The notes under the pieces are model-generated. The model had not been told where the DNA came from, ran no database searches, and saw nothing but the letters and a program-made list of their open reading frames with translations. Shown piece by piece: positions 32,636 to 44,660 of a DNA stretch of 64,000 nucleotides. Within the stretch, counting starts at the first letter, position 1. Each line of letters opens with the position of its first letter. A program made the translations under genes and the position numbers. This DNA is from Zygnema cylindricum (Eukaryota > Streptophyta > Zygnematophyceae > Zygnematales > Zygnemataceae). The stretch spans positions 1 to 64,000 of the forward strand of contig JBBHKE010000324.1 in NCBI GenBank assembly GCA_037447655.1, read 5' to 3'.

Positions 32636-33354
32636 GTAAACGCAAATAACTTGTCACTTTAAAAAACGACTTACGTAGACGTGTACAAAACAATGTGGCA
32701 GATGAAGTGGTACACAAAATGAGGCAAAACTTCTACTTGTCTTCAATTTGAGGAGTTTCTCCGCACGGTGTACAAATTTTGTGACTTCGTAATGTCCGTA
32801 CGCCACATTGTGGACAAGTCAAAACCCTAAAACACCTTTCACTGTCGCACAGAAATGCGGTTTCGTTTTTCGTCTTCCCACTTGCCGACAGGTGGTCAAT
32901 GTTTTTCCTACGCCGTATAACGTGTGTTTGAGAGAGACGGCCCTTGTACAGAAATCAGCGCACGCAAAACAGTACGCACAGGATGGAAAGGTGCAGTGTG
33001 TTTTTTTTTTGTTCTCCGCACAAAAATTGTAAACAACTTCGGACACGTGCGACAACATCTGCCTATTCACCCACCTTATTGGACTTTGTTTCAAATCACC
33101 TCGCAAGGTGATTTGATATAGAGTTTGAACATGTGCTGAAAGGACGCGAAAGTGGGTCGAATTTGCGCTAAACGACAAATTCCAATACGCTAGACGACAA
33201 ACTACTGTACGTATAAAGTTTCAAGGTAACACAACTTGTACGGTGGTAATTTATATTTTTTGGTACGGCTATAGATTTTCTCATTTTTTTTCTAAGTTAT
33301 GGAGCAAAACGACAGAAAATAACTGTAACTTTAACACATGCGAAAGTACCCTTA

Positions 33355-34031
33355 GCGAACTTACTTTGTCCTCTAGCGCAGATTCAACATACGCGGTTTT
33401 TGGGTGTCGTAACAACAAAATTATTACTTAAATGTTGTGACGATTGTACACGTTAACAATGCTCGTGACTGCTGTCAAAATCTACAATCTGTATTGACGC
33501 AGTGTATTCTTCGAAACTTTTTGGAGCATCGAAAGACACACCGTATTTTTTGAAACGTTTTGGTACGTCGCATGTCTTTGCGTGCCATTGTAGACGTATA
33601 ACCTTCCCGCCATGGCCGAACAATATGCTTTTGCGTTTGCCTCTCCCATCCGGTCGCCATAAATGGACATAAAATTCTTGAGGCCTTAGCAAAATAAAAA
33701 TAAATAAATAAAATTGGGCGCGTTTGTTGGATTCTTCCCACATTGACTAGGTTCGCGCACGTGCAACCGCCCTCTACATTGTGCCTTCCCCCATTGGTGT
33801 CGCAAAGTAGTGAAGTTTGGAGTGAATGAGAGGCATGGTGAGGAAGGTGAGAGAGGCGCGAGGTGCAATGGCACCTTCACGGATTTTTCACCTTTCCGTG
33901 AAATGGCATTGCAATCTTGAGACCCCTGGAAAAAAAAAACGTACAAGTAGCAAACAGACAAAAACTAACAACCCTGTTCATCGTCATCGTCAACAACTTT
34001 CGAAAATTTTTCGTACGCGAGACTATGTTTT
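33355..34031. other. no gene recognised
   Basis: Holds a 96-codon minus-strand frame (33453-33743) without recognisable motifs. Probably old transposon sequence. Confidence 0.4.
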
Positions 34032-35189
34032 TGTTGATATTTGAGTATTTTCTAGGTTTTTATTTATGATAGGAAAAAGAGCAGAGGCAGTCTGTCTCTG
34101 ACACCCTTCTCTAAGCCCCCACACTTGTTATAGTCATTGAAGGCTGGAGAGGGAGCTACAGCCATGGCTGCCTAAGCTCTCCAAAGAGACTGGAGTAGAT
34201 AATGGTAGGTTTACTAAAAAGGTATTTGACGGACCTAGGATTTGATCTTGGTACCTACCGTCCGTCAAACAACCCGTAGCCGTTAGCTTTGTCCGTTTAG
34301 TCTTAAACTAGTGCTAGGATATGTTGGGTTTGATAGATATTTAAATAGTTACACCTAAGGTTTTCCGTTTAACTGGATTATAGTATAGAGAGCATAGAAC
34401 CACTTGTACTTTAAGTGCTGGACGAAACAAATAGTACGGACATTTGTTTCGACGGTCCGCATTAAATGCCGATATAAATCGAACAGCCGTGGTTAAGCAA
34501 CGGCTTCGCAGAAAGGATAATTTGGCGGTTTGCGGACTTCACCACTCCAGATGACACGTGGCGACATCGTACGGGTTGCGGAATCTTTGAAACGCAAGAT
34601 AACAAGTTTGGATGTGATAGTTGTCACCTGTATGGTCCTGTCGTTCAGTTGCCGTACAGAAAGTACTCGGGCGCCTGTGCTTTTCTGTACGCTACAGTCC
34701 TATTATTGGCGCTGTACTTCAGAAGAAGGGGTTTAGAGAGGGACTAGGACTTAGAATTTTTGGGTAGGTAGCCGCCTCTCTCCCAGAGAGCACCTTGTAT
34801 AAAAGGCTAGTTTTGAGGAGCCATATCTATCAACTCAGTTGACTATTTTCAATGATTTTTTTTTGCTGCCCACTCAGAGGAGTCTAGGCAACACAGGGGT
34901 GTAGTCGGTCAGAGTGTTTGCATGCCAGAGTGTTTGCATGGCAGAGTGGCTGCATTTCTAAGGGAAATTCAAAGTGGGGAATGTTATCCAAAACTCATAT
35001 TCTAACTTTCAATTATGTGGTGGAATTGAGCACACAGAAAGTCGTATTTCACAAGGGTGAAGCTGTAATGGAGTTTTGATTGTCAAGGGGTCATTCATTT
35101 GGGTTTATATAAACTTGGAGTCGACACTATCTAGATTAGCTTATTTGGACTTGCGAATTCTGTGTGGCAATGGAGCCCATAGAATTACA
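34032..35189 (+). repeat. Solo LTR, family X
   Basis: 1158 bases, TGTTGATATT to CATAGAATTACA, with a perfect 5-base target duplication gtttt (34027-34031 and 35190-35194). Formed by recombination between the two LTRs of a former element. The hairpin, antisense tRNA-like module, G-box (34556) and GTAC palindrome are all present, and the terminal ATGGAGCCCATAGAA gag leader is retained. Confidence 0.92.
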
Positions 35190-36646
35190 GTTTTTCTAGT
35201 TATGATATTGGTTTTAATTTATTCAAAACATATAGCCGATGTGTTTTAAGATAAGTTTGAAGATACAATAGATCGAAAAAATACAAGAAGACAAGTTTGA
35301 GGATGGCGCAAATTGTACTCTACAATTCTCCGATTTTTTTGTACTTTCACGACTTTAGCAGTATGATGTTTTTTTAAAGGAAAACGACAAAAAAAATCCA
35401 TACTTAGCCACATAGGGCCGTACACTTAAGCGTAAACAACACATCATCAGATTTATAATTGATAGTGTTGCGTATCAAGCTGAAATGTAACCGATTTTAG
35501 GCTACCCGATATCCTTGTAAATACTTTACAATTGATAAGTGCCGATTTCGGCGTGTTTTTGTATCGCAATTTTTATAGTTTTTCGGTTTCAATGTTAGAA
35601 GATTTTTAAAATGCTCAAAGGTTAAAAACGATTATTATTTATGGTTAAGTACGTCTTGCACGCCATCCGACTAATTTTTCTTCAACTTCTTTTAGCCAAG
35701 ATCTTTTCAAAAACATTTTGGTATTTTTGGCCTTTTTAAAAAATTTTACATTGTTTTCAAGGTTTTTAAAGGTTATTCAATAGTTTTAATTATTTAGAAT
35801 GTTTTTACCTTCGAGGGCTCAATTTTTCAACATTTTTACTTTCTTTTGGTGGGAAAGGATTGACGAGGTACCAGCAACGTTTTCGATTATCTCTCGAGGT
35901 GGTTGCCGTTGAGTTAAACGTCGAGGTTGCATAACGTGGTAATGTGTCGAGATGTAAAGATGTGTGCTTAGGTAATCAGAATTTTGAAATGCTACTTTGG
36001 ATTTTAGCGCATATTTTACGATGTAATTTTCAAAGTGTTCCTATGTCAATCGTTACTTGCGCTTTCATAACTTCAAATATGTGACAATTGTAGACGTATA
36101 CAAAATGTGCGACAAAGTACAAAACAAAATGTAAACAACTACGAAAGTAAGAAGCTTCCTAAAATTGGTGACGTTGACAAAAACGACGACGGTTGTAGAC
36201 GTCAAGGTGTTTGTGACATCGTAGATGCTTAGGGTTTTCTAACATATCGAAATTATGCTACCATGTGACGTCATCACGATGTAGATTTTTTGCCATGGCT
36301 TTCCGATTTCTTTTTCTTATATTTATCATTCGGTTTGCCATCAAACTCATACCATAATAAAATATAAAAAAAAAATCTTTCATTGGATACTATTATTGCT
36401 GCATCTCGTGTTAATAAGAGAGAATGAGGAGCGGTCGAGTGAGAAAGAGGGGGAGAGACAAGGACAACGTAAACTTTTGCAAAGGACCCATGAATTAAAA
36501 TGGAGGTCCGAGACCCCAACGATTTTTTTTCCGTACATCCTCGTCATTTTTGTAACTACATGCGCGTGACGAGCATGGGAAAAATAGCGTGTGCTCTCCA
36601 TCGTTCAAATGTTTTTGAATATGTTTCACGCGTGCAATCTTGTTTT
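35190..36646. mobile_element. Old Harbinger-type element remnants (left of the A insertion)
   Basis: The segment from about 36000 to 36646 resembles the element at 31112-32055 in inverted orientation (shared text around acgagcatg, gtagacgt, ccatggc and the phrase near 36150-36300). The text near 35190-35430 resembles 45937-46090. Exact ends were not determined. No gene. Confidence 0.45.
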
Positions 36647-37630
36647 TGCAAATTTGTGTCCCCCATTGAATCACTGAATTCAGGAAGCCTCAAGATAACT
36701 TTTGGCTAGCCCTCTTTCAATTTGGATCACCGCTACCCAAGCAGGCAAATAGACAATGTGACTGCACCCCTGTGCAGTCTCGACTCCCCAGGGTCCACAG
36801 CAAAAATAATCACTGAAAATGCCCAACCAGACAATTAATTATCAAGTGGCAAAGATGCCAATATTTATACAAGCTTGTTGTGAGAGGCGACTACCTCCTC
36901 AATCCTCTAAGTCCTAAACCCCTCTCACAACCCCTATCTACTAATGTACGAACAAATTAGAATACTGTATAGTATTGAAAGGTACTACGGACGATGTACT
37001 TTCTATATAGCTGGTGTACGAGAAGGCCATAGAGGGGACGTCTGTCTCCTTCGCACTTGTCCTCATGCTCCCCGGGATTCCCGCTTCCCAATGATATCTT
37101 GCCACATGTCGACAGGTCATGTCACATCTCAAAACCGCCAAGACGACCATTTTAGAATCTCGGCAATGATGCGGGCCGTCGGATCCAAACCGACTTTTAA
37201 TGTTCGTCGTCCAAAATAACAAATGTTCGGTATTTTTTTTGTGCGCACTAAATCCCAACTAGTTCCTATGTCCTTAATTTGTTATTGCGTTAATTGAATT
37301 AATGATGTAGCTAATGTTTAAATGGCTATCAAACCGTATGTATCCTAAAGGACTACTACGAGAGAACAATAAAAGCTGACGGCTACGCCTCGCTCTGCCG
37401 GTAGGAGGTTCGAGTCCTGCCGAACTCAACCTTTTTGTTGAGAGTGACTTAGGTCACTATTTAGTCCTGCCTATGCAGCTGAGGCAGCCATGGCTCCACC
37501 GCCCTCTCTCTCTTTCAGTGACTACAACAAGTATGGGGGCTAGAGAGAGTAGGTGCCTGTGCTTTTCTTTTAGCTATTTTAACTAATTAAGACCTAGAAA
37601 ATACCTCCCCTAAATCTAGTGATTTCAACA
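36647..37630 (-). repeat. 3' LTR of family A element
   Basis: 984 bases; the minus strand starts TGTTGAAATCACTAG and ends with ATGGGGGACACAAATTTGCA. B box GGTTCGAGTCC (perfect consensus) on the plus strand at 37407-37417. Confidence 0.85.
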
Positions 37631-39207
37631 CTCCCCTTATTTTCTAGTCTAATTTTAGTTTCTCTTTTAAGCCACACTTTTCTCTCCAGTATTTTAACTT
37701 CGGAGAGGGCACAGGTTTTGTCATCATATCAGTCACCATTTCCCCATCACCCCTATACACCAAATTCACAATTTTGTTTTCAACCTTTTCACTCACAAAA
37801 CTCAATCTTATATCCATATGCTTAGCCTTGAAATGATGTTTTGGATTGGCTGCAATTGGAATTGCAGCCTGATTGTCACAAAACACTTCATGCACTCCCT
37901 TCTTCATATACCCCAGTTCTTGCAATAAAGACTTGACCCACATCAACTCTTTTACAACAGAAGAAGAGGCGTGTACTCAGCCTCCATAGTGGACTGAGCA
38001 ACCACCTTTTTTTGCTTGCTACTCCAATAGCAAACACCTTTCCCCACATATAACACATACCCAGAAGTGCATCTTCTCATAGGTGCATCCCCATAACTGG
38101 CATCACTCCAAGTAGTGATGTCAGTGTGCTCCCCTCCCAAATGCAACCATAAATCCCTAGTTCCCACCAGATGTCTCATGACTCTCTTGGCTGCCTCCCA
38201 ATCTTTCTTTGTTGAATCATTAAGACTCCTGGGGACTCCAACCGGTGCCGCTATGTCCGGCCTAGTACGGTTCATAAAGTAGATTAAGCTTCCTACAACC
38301 TGTCTATAAGGAATAGACTTCATAAACTGTCTTTCTTCAAGTCTCACCTGATCATCTAAGATTATCGCTCCTCCTTCTACACTCCCATCACTTACTTTGT
38401 TCAAGTCCATGGGAGTGGTACAACAGTTTGCCTTTTCCATCTGGAATTTCTCAAGCATATTTCTTATAGCTTCTTTTGAGTAAGTTTTATTATTTTCTTC
38501 CCTCTATCTCTTTCTATTTGAATCCCCAAGATATATTTACCTTCCCCTAAATCCTTTTTGTCAAATCTGCGTCTAAGATCTTTCTTTAACTTATTGATCT
38601 TTTCCATAGAATTACTTAACACCAGCAAATCATCCACATAAATTGCAATAAAAATCACACCATTCTTATCCTCAAACATATAAATAGAATGGTCAAAATT
38701 TATCCGAATATATCCCAGACCGGTGAGAAATTCATCTAGTTTCTTGCTCCATTGTCTGGGAGCCTGCTTCAGTCCATATAAAGACTTTATGAGCCTGCAG
38801 ACTTTGCTCTCTTCTCTTTCCTCTATAAATCCCTCTGGTTATCACATGAAGATTTCTTCCTTTAGTGCACCATTGAGGAAAGCGGTCTTGATATCCATCT
38901 GGTGTATTTTCATGTCGTCCGCTGCTGCTAGACTAAGGAGAATCTTATCAGATGGGAACCTAACCACCGGAGCAAAGTTCTCCTCATAATCTTTTCCCTC
39001 TTTCTGGGTGAACCCATTTGCTACAAACTGAGCCTTATATCTCTCAATGGTATTATCTGGGTTCAGTTTCAATCTAAATACCCATTTGCACGCGATAGGT
39101 TTTCTGTTTGGAGGACAGTCCACCAGCCCCCACGTATTAGCTTCCATGATAGAAGCCATCTCATCATTAATGGCTCTGACCCATCGCTCTTTCTTCGGAC
39201 TGTCCAT
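37631..39207 (-). pseudogene. Family A reverse transcriptase and RNase H
   Basis: RT: WVFRLKLNPDNTIERYKAQFVANG and DIKTAFLNGAL (38842-39207), YVDDLLVL (38464-38679). RNase H: TTWSDASYGDAPM, MEAEY (37952-38458) and CDNQAA, HHFKAKHMDIRL (37644-37946). All catalytic residues of both domains are visible, but a stop-separated RT and a frame break after MEAEY disable it. Confidence 0.85.
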
Positions 39208-40540
39208 TGCCTCCGAGTATGACTGAGGCTCATCTGGGTGAGATAGCCTCGTTACCTTGTGAGCAACATGTTTTTCTTATAGTTTTTTGCTGCTCCTCCG
39301 TCCTCCGTCAATGTCGGAAGCTGGAATAGAGGGAAGTCTCGGGTTCCCCCTTACTGTCTCATCGGCTCCCTTATCAATGGAAGCCGGTTCTGGCTCCTCT
39401 TCCTCTCTCTCCTCAGAGTGTGTAGAAATTTGAGGAGATTCCGGTATTTCTCCCCCATTGTGGATCTTCCCTGAATTTGCAATCACCTTTTTCAGTTGTG
39501 TTCCTTCTTAGAAGATCTAAGTCTTCCTCACTCTCGGCATCAAAACTGATTCTGATTTTCTTAGTGTATTTAAAAGGATCAAATGAATTTCCTTCATCCA
39601 TGACAACTAGGTGCTTTACTAGGATGACAACTATATGTTTTACCATAATGATATCTTGTTTAGCCAAGTCATAGACTGTATATCCCTTGATATCCTCATC
39701 ATATCCCATAAAATATCGCAGTTTCCCTTTAGCATCTTGTTTCCAGTTTTTCTTATCTGTGTCAAGTTTGTAAACTTGACTACCGAATACTTTCAAGTGA
39801 GAAATATCCGGTTTCCTTCCAGCCCATCTCTCATAAGGTGTTATTCCTTTAACGGCTGTAGTGAAGACTCTATTCTTAATTTAATTGGCACGGTTCATGG
39901 CTTCTGCCCAAAATCTTCTTCCTATTTTCTTATCTGCCAACATATTACACACACTATCTCCCAAAGTCCGGCTCAACCTTTAAGCTACCCCAATATGTTC
40001 TAGATTATTCGGTATAGTTTTCTGATGCTGAACTCCCTCATCTCTCAAGTATCCCTCAAACCGGTTAGAGGTGTACTCTCCCCTATTATCACTCTTTATT
40101 CGCTAAATGGGGGTCTCGTGCAACTTCTCACTCCATGCTTGGTATTCTTTGAAGTACTTTGGTGTTTTAGACTTTGTTTTTAGAAACTATACTCTAGAAT
40201 ATCTAGACCAATCATCAGTAATTGTCAGCATATACCTCTTCCCCCCAACCAAAGGTACTCTTGCTGGTCCCCAGATATCTGTGTGGACGCGATCTAGTAC
40301 TATATCACCTGTATACGTGGCAGTTTTGTGAAAAGGGAGTGTGTGAGCCTTACCTTGGGCACAGCCACTACAATCATCCATCATTTCATTATCCCCAAAC
40401 TGAATGCCTTCTACTACACCCAGCTTCTTCATTTCCCTCAGCCTATCAAAATGCACATGCCCCAACTGCTTATGCCAAATCATCAAGCTCGGGACACCAC
40501 CATAGTAAGTACTCTTCTTTTCATTACTCTAAACTAGCCT
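39208..40540 (-). pseudogene. Family A integrase and linker
   Basis: Pre-integrase WHKQLGHVHFDRL, CSGCAQGKAH and core DIWGPARVP, TDDWSRY at 40187-40486; the DNGGEY and Glu part is broken near 39900-40120; the C-terminal VFGSQVYKLDTD and GYDEDIKGY at 39413-39796. A small in-frame tandem duplication gives VKHIVV then VKHLVV (about 39610-39650). The junction from B-type to A-type sequence lies near 40530-40545. Confidence 0.75.
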
Positions 40541-42001
40541 AAACATCCCATTGCTACCTTTCTCAGCAATGAAATAGACATCATCCTCAAAACTAGCAGT
40601 AAAGACTCCTTCCCTAGTGCTAGTAAAAAAACCCTTATCATCTAATACGAATGTAGAGATGAGGTTTTTGTTCACATCCGGAATAAACAATACATCGGAG
40701 AATGTTACTATGGATGTCTTTCCTTCTACTAACACTTTCAAATCTATCGATCCTACAAGAGTAGTGGTGACTATCCTCCTATCCCCGTACTCTATCTCTA
40801 CGGTGGGAATATTTCTTATCTTAGTGAATAGGTGCCTATCCTTACACATGTGCATGGAGGCACCTAAATCTATAATCCACCCTGCTTCACCTTTCAATCC
40901 ACCGTAAGCACATTTATGCATTCGTGGAATTTCGACCCGTTTTTCGCCTCCAACTCCTCATCTAAAAGGAGCTCATCGTCCTCGCCCTCGGATTCCGCCT
41001 CATGTACCTATGTGACAAGGGCCTTTTTCTTTCCTCTCGGGGTACCACCGGTCTGCCCCTCCTTTAACCGAAGCTCGGTTAGTTTAGTGCACTCTGCCAT
41101 AAAGTGCCTAGGTTTCTTACAAAAATGACATAAACCTTTGGGAGCCCTTGGTCCGAACTCGTCGGTCTAATTTTTCTACTCCCTCCCCCCATAGTTTCCG
41201 ACCGGTTTCCGTAATCCTTGTTCCTCCAATCGGTCGCAGTTGCCAAGGCTTGGCCACTCTATCCTTCCCTTCGGATCTCAATTGTATTCTCCCAAACGAG
41301 AATCATCCCTACCACTGAGTTCCATATCCACCTTGAGTCCGGCAAGTCATGCACACGGTTGACTATGTTCTCGAACTTATCGGGTAACTTCATCAGGAAA
41401 CAAATAACCTTTTGTTTTTCACTAAAATCTTTTCCCGCACTCTCTAGCTCTATGAAGAGTGTAGCAAGCTCATTGCAATAATCCAAAATATTTCCCCCTT
41501 TGTAAACATACTCCTTAACTTTCTGGTCAGCCAACTGTTGTTGCTGGATCGTACCACTTCGGTACATCTCTATGAGAGCCATCCAAAGATCGGATGCCCT
41601 TTCTACTTGCAAATGAGGACATGCAAGTCCTTGAGTGAGATGGCGTAGGATGAAGTGCTTCGCGGCCATATTGTTGAAATCCCAAGTTTCAGTATCATTC
41701 TCCTTGTTCCTCGGAACAGGTGACATGAATGCCGAACCAGTTGCTATTGGTGTGGTCGCCTCCCTTTCCTTTGTCTACCACCTCTCCTTCTTTTCTTTCA
41801 TCTGTTGACGGTGGATCCTCTTTCCTGGTGAATTTGCTTCCTCCAAACCCTGGAGGAATTCCAAGACTAGATGGACGCCCCAACCGTCCACTCACTATCC
41901 CCCAAAACCTTTTTTCGCATAGAGCTCCTATCATCATACTTTCCCAATATATGAAGCCAGTTCCATTAAAGATTGGTACCCTAGAGGGTGGGCCCATAAA
42001 C
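40529..42001 (-). pseudogene. Family B gag and protease within the A element
   Basis: Gag begins in the primer site (41987-42001) with MGPPSRVPIFNGTGF. A zinc knuckle region follows near 41070-41140 (HFCKK..HFMAEC). The protease reads WIIDLGASMHMC, so the active-site Ser of DSG is Leu here. Several frame breaks are present. Confidence 0.75.
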
Positions 42002-43052
42002 TGAAACTCTGAGACCTCTATAAGTCCTCAGAGTGGACAGCTTCCAAGAAGCCTCTAGGATAATCCTGACCCCTTTGTGTTTCAGCAAAAATAACTGACA
42101 CCCTGGCAGACAATAACGCTGACCAACTTCACCCCTGTGAAGGCAAGAATCTCTTGAGTCGATAGCAAAAAGAATCTCTGAACTTGCTCCCCTGAGCAGT
42201 AAGTTATGGATTGTCAAAGCTGACCTTTTGTACAGAAGCTCTCTGGGAGAGAGGGTCCTATCTCCTAATTATTCTAAGTCCTATCTCTCTCACAGACTCT
42301 ATCTACTGATGTACGGAACTAATCAGATTACAGTTGCGTACATAAAAGTACAGCTGCCGGTGTACTTTTTGTACGAACACTCTACGACATGTCCTAAATG
42401 TCGACACGTGGTATGTCCGGATTCGCTCCTTTAATTACCGGAGATGCCGCGATTCAATGTCATTCCGCCACGTGTCATCCGATGTGGCGATGAACACAAA
42501 CCGCCGAAATCTTCTTCCGCAATCTCGACGTTAATTTCGGCCGTCCGATTAAATTCACATTTAATCGTAGCCGTAATAAATACATGCGCGGTATTCGTTT
42601 CGCTTAAGAAATCAATGCGCGATATTGATTTCTTATCCGTACTGTAATCCGTACTTTTACACTACCGGTTCTATGTATCCCGTAAACAATTTTAGTTAAA
42701 TGAATTATCATACGTATTAACGTTTAATTAATTATCAAACCATATAGTACTTAACACTACATCAAGACTTAACGACTAAGGTTATCGTCTATCGGCAACT
42801 TGCCGTTCGGCAGGTGCCAGGTTCAATACCTGTGGCCGGCACACATCTTTTTACTAAATAAACCCCTAATATATATTTCCCGTAAACCTCAGGATAGCCT
42901 AGGTAGCCATGGCTCTAGCTTCCTCTCCAATTTCTTTGTGACTGCGACAAGTTTAAGAGTTGGAGAGAGAAGTTAGAGGTAGACTGCCTCGGCTTCTTTC
43001 TATATTTCTATTTAGACTTAGAAAATACTTTAAAGGACCATTAATTTCTACA
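42002..43052 (-). repeat. Family B LTR inside the family A element
   Basis: 1051 bases, plus-strand text tgaaactctgagacc to ttaatttctaca. On its left it is followed by B gag, on its right by A integrase (ccatatatatg), at the codons for VHTYIW. Confidence 0.85.
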
Positions 43053-43310
43053 CCATATATATGTGTGAACCAGATCTAGTACTTTCTCACCTATATATGT
43101 GGTAGTTTTAGGAAAGGGAAGTCTGTGAGCCTTACCTTGGGCAAAGCCACTATAATCATCCAATATTTCATTATCCCCGAACTGAATGCCTTCTACCACA
43201 CCCAGCTTCTTCGTTTCCCTCAGCCTATCAAAATGCACATGCCCTAACCGCTTATGCCCGATCATCAAGCTCGGGACACCACCCTAGTAAGCACTATTCT
43301 TTTCATTTCT
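43053..43310 (-). pseudogene. Family A pre-integrase, first copy
   Basis: GHKRLGHVHFDRLRETKKLG and FAQGKAHRLPF, cut at VHTYIW by the B LTR. The same region is repeated at 40187-40486. Confidence 0.8.
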
Positions 43311-44660
43311 CAGGTTAAGCCTAAACATTCCTTGGCTACCCTTTTTTGCTGTGAAGTAGACTTCATCTCTGTACTTAGCTGTAAAGACTCCCTTATCTTC
43401 AGATCTACCGAGCCCACTAGATCTGTGGTAACTACTTTCCCATCTCCATACTCTATTTCTTCAGTAGGGATCTTTCTTAGCTTAGTGAAGAGGTGCCTGT
43501 CATGGCACAAATGCATGGATGCACCTGAATTGATGATCCATCCTTCCTCTAGAGCTTCTCGAATGGCTTCAAGAACACACTTCTGTTTCCGAGGAATCTC
43601 CTTCTCCTCCAGATTCTCGACAAGAAGAAGCTCCCCATCCTCCTCCTCAGAAGACTCATCCTACTCGTTCTCGCCTTTCTCTCGTGTGACCACAAAAACT
43701 TTCTTCTACCCTCCAGAAGAAACCCCTTCACTATTTTTTTGGAGCCTCAGCTCCGACATCTTGATGCAATCAATTATTAAGTGTCCGCGTTTTTTGCTGA
43801 AATGGCAAAGACCTTTTGGAGTCCTAGGTTCTCAAGACTGATCCCCTTTGAAGTTTTTGTACGGCTTCTTCGGATCCTTCCTCCACCGGTCTGTTCCAGG
43901 AGCTAGAGCTTGAAAGTTATTTCCTCCTCTGCGGATCTTAATGGTGTTCTCCTGCACGAGTATCATTCGGACCACGGTGTTCCACTTCCAAGAACTATCA
44001 TCCATTTCTTGCACTCCGTACACTATGTTTTCATACTTAAGCAGATTGATGATGAGAGTGTAAACTTTCATCTTCATTGTGCCTGTCCATCGAGCACTCT
44101 TTGTCTCCATATAAAGGAAAGAGAGATCATTAAAGTAATGTAACATCTTCCCTCCTTTGTAAGTATAACTCCCCAACCTTTGCTTCACCAGCTGGAACTC
44201 TTGAATGGTATAGGCTCTATAGATCTCTACTAAAGTCATCCACAACTCCTTGGCCTTGAAGATGTGAAGATAAGAGGTTGCGAAAGCTTGAGTGAGGTGC
44301 CTCAGAATAAAAAGCTTGGCATTCATTTTGGTGTGCTCCCACATTTGAATATCGTCTTCCACGGTCTTCACGACCACCGTTGTAGGTGCCGTGGCAATAG
44401 GAGTAAAAGGTATCTCCTTTCCTTTAACTTTTTCAAACACACTGCTATCCCCATCGTCTCTCTCCTCCGTTGGAGCAGATGCTGTTGCAGAAAACCTAGC
44501 TTCATCAAAACCAGGTGGAGTCCCATGAGATGGACGATTCACTTGTCCAGTGACGATACCCCATTTTCGATTTTCGCACAATGCCCCATTCATCATGGCT
44601 TCTTAGTAAATGAACCTAGATTTGTTGAAGATGGGCACCCTAGAGGGTGGGCCCATAACC
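43311..44660 (-). pseudogene. Family A gag, zinc knuckle and protease
   Basis: Gag core at 43832-44596 (GALCENRKWGIVTGQVNRP, LWMTLVEIYRA, YTYKGGKMLHYFNDL). The knuckle reads CHFSKKRGHLIIDC (43755-43800): the second Cys is Ser. The protease reads WIINSGASMHLC (about 43505-43545): the catalytic Asp is Asn. Both enzyme and RNA-binding functions of this copy are therefore lost. Frame breaks are also present. Confidence 0.75.
44646..44660 (-). other. Primer-binding site of family A
   Basis: Perfect GGTTATGGGCCCACC next to the LTR end TTGCA. Confidence 0.85.

Larger units (their letters stand above)
30499..33351. mobile_element. PIF/Harbinger-like non-autonomous element (outermost of a nest)
   Basis: Perfect 16-base terminal inverted repeats GGGTACTTTCGCATGT (30499-30514) and ACATGCGAAAGTACCC (33336-33351), flanked by TTA on both sides (30496-30498, 33352-33354). 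The 3-base TTA duplication fits PIF/Harbinger. The 2853 bases include three younger insertions. No transposase is recognisable. Confidence 0.8.

Noticed and set aside
33453-33743. 96-codon minus-strand frame considered as a captured gene fragment
   Set aside because: No recognisable domain, and several overlapping frames are equally open.
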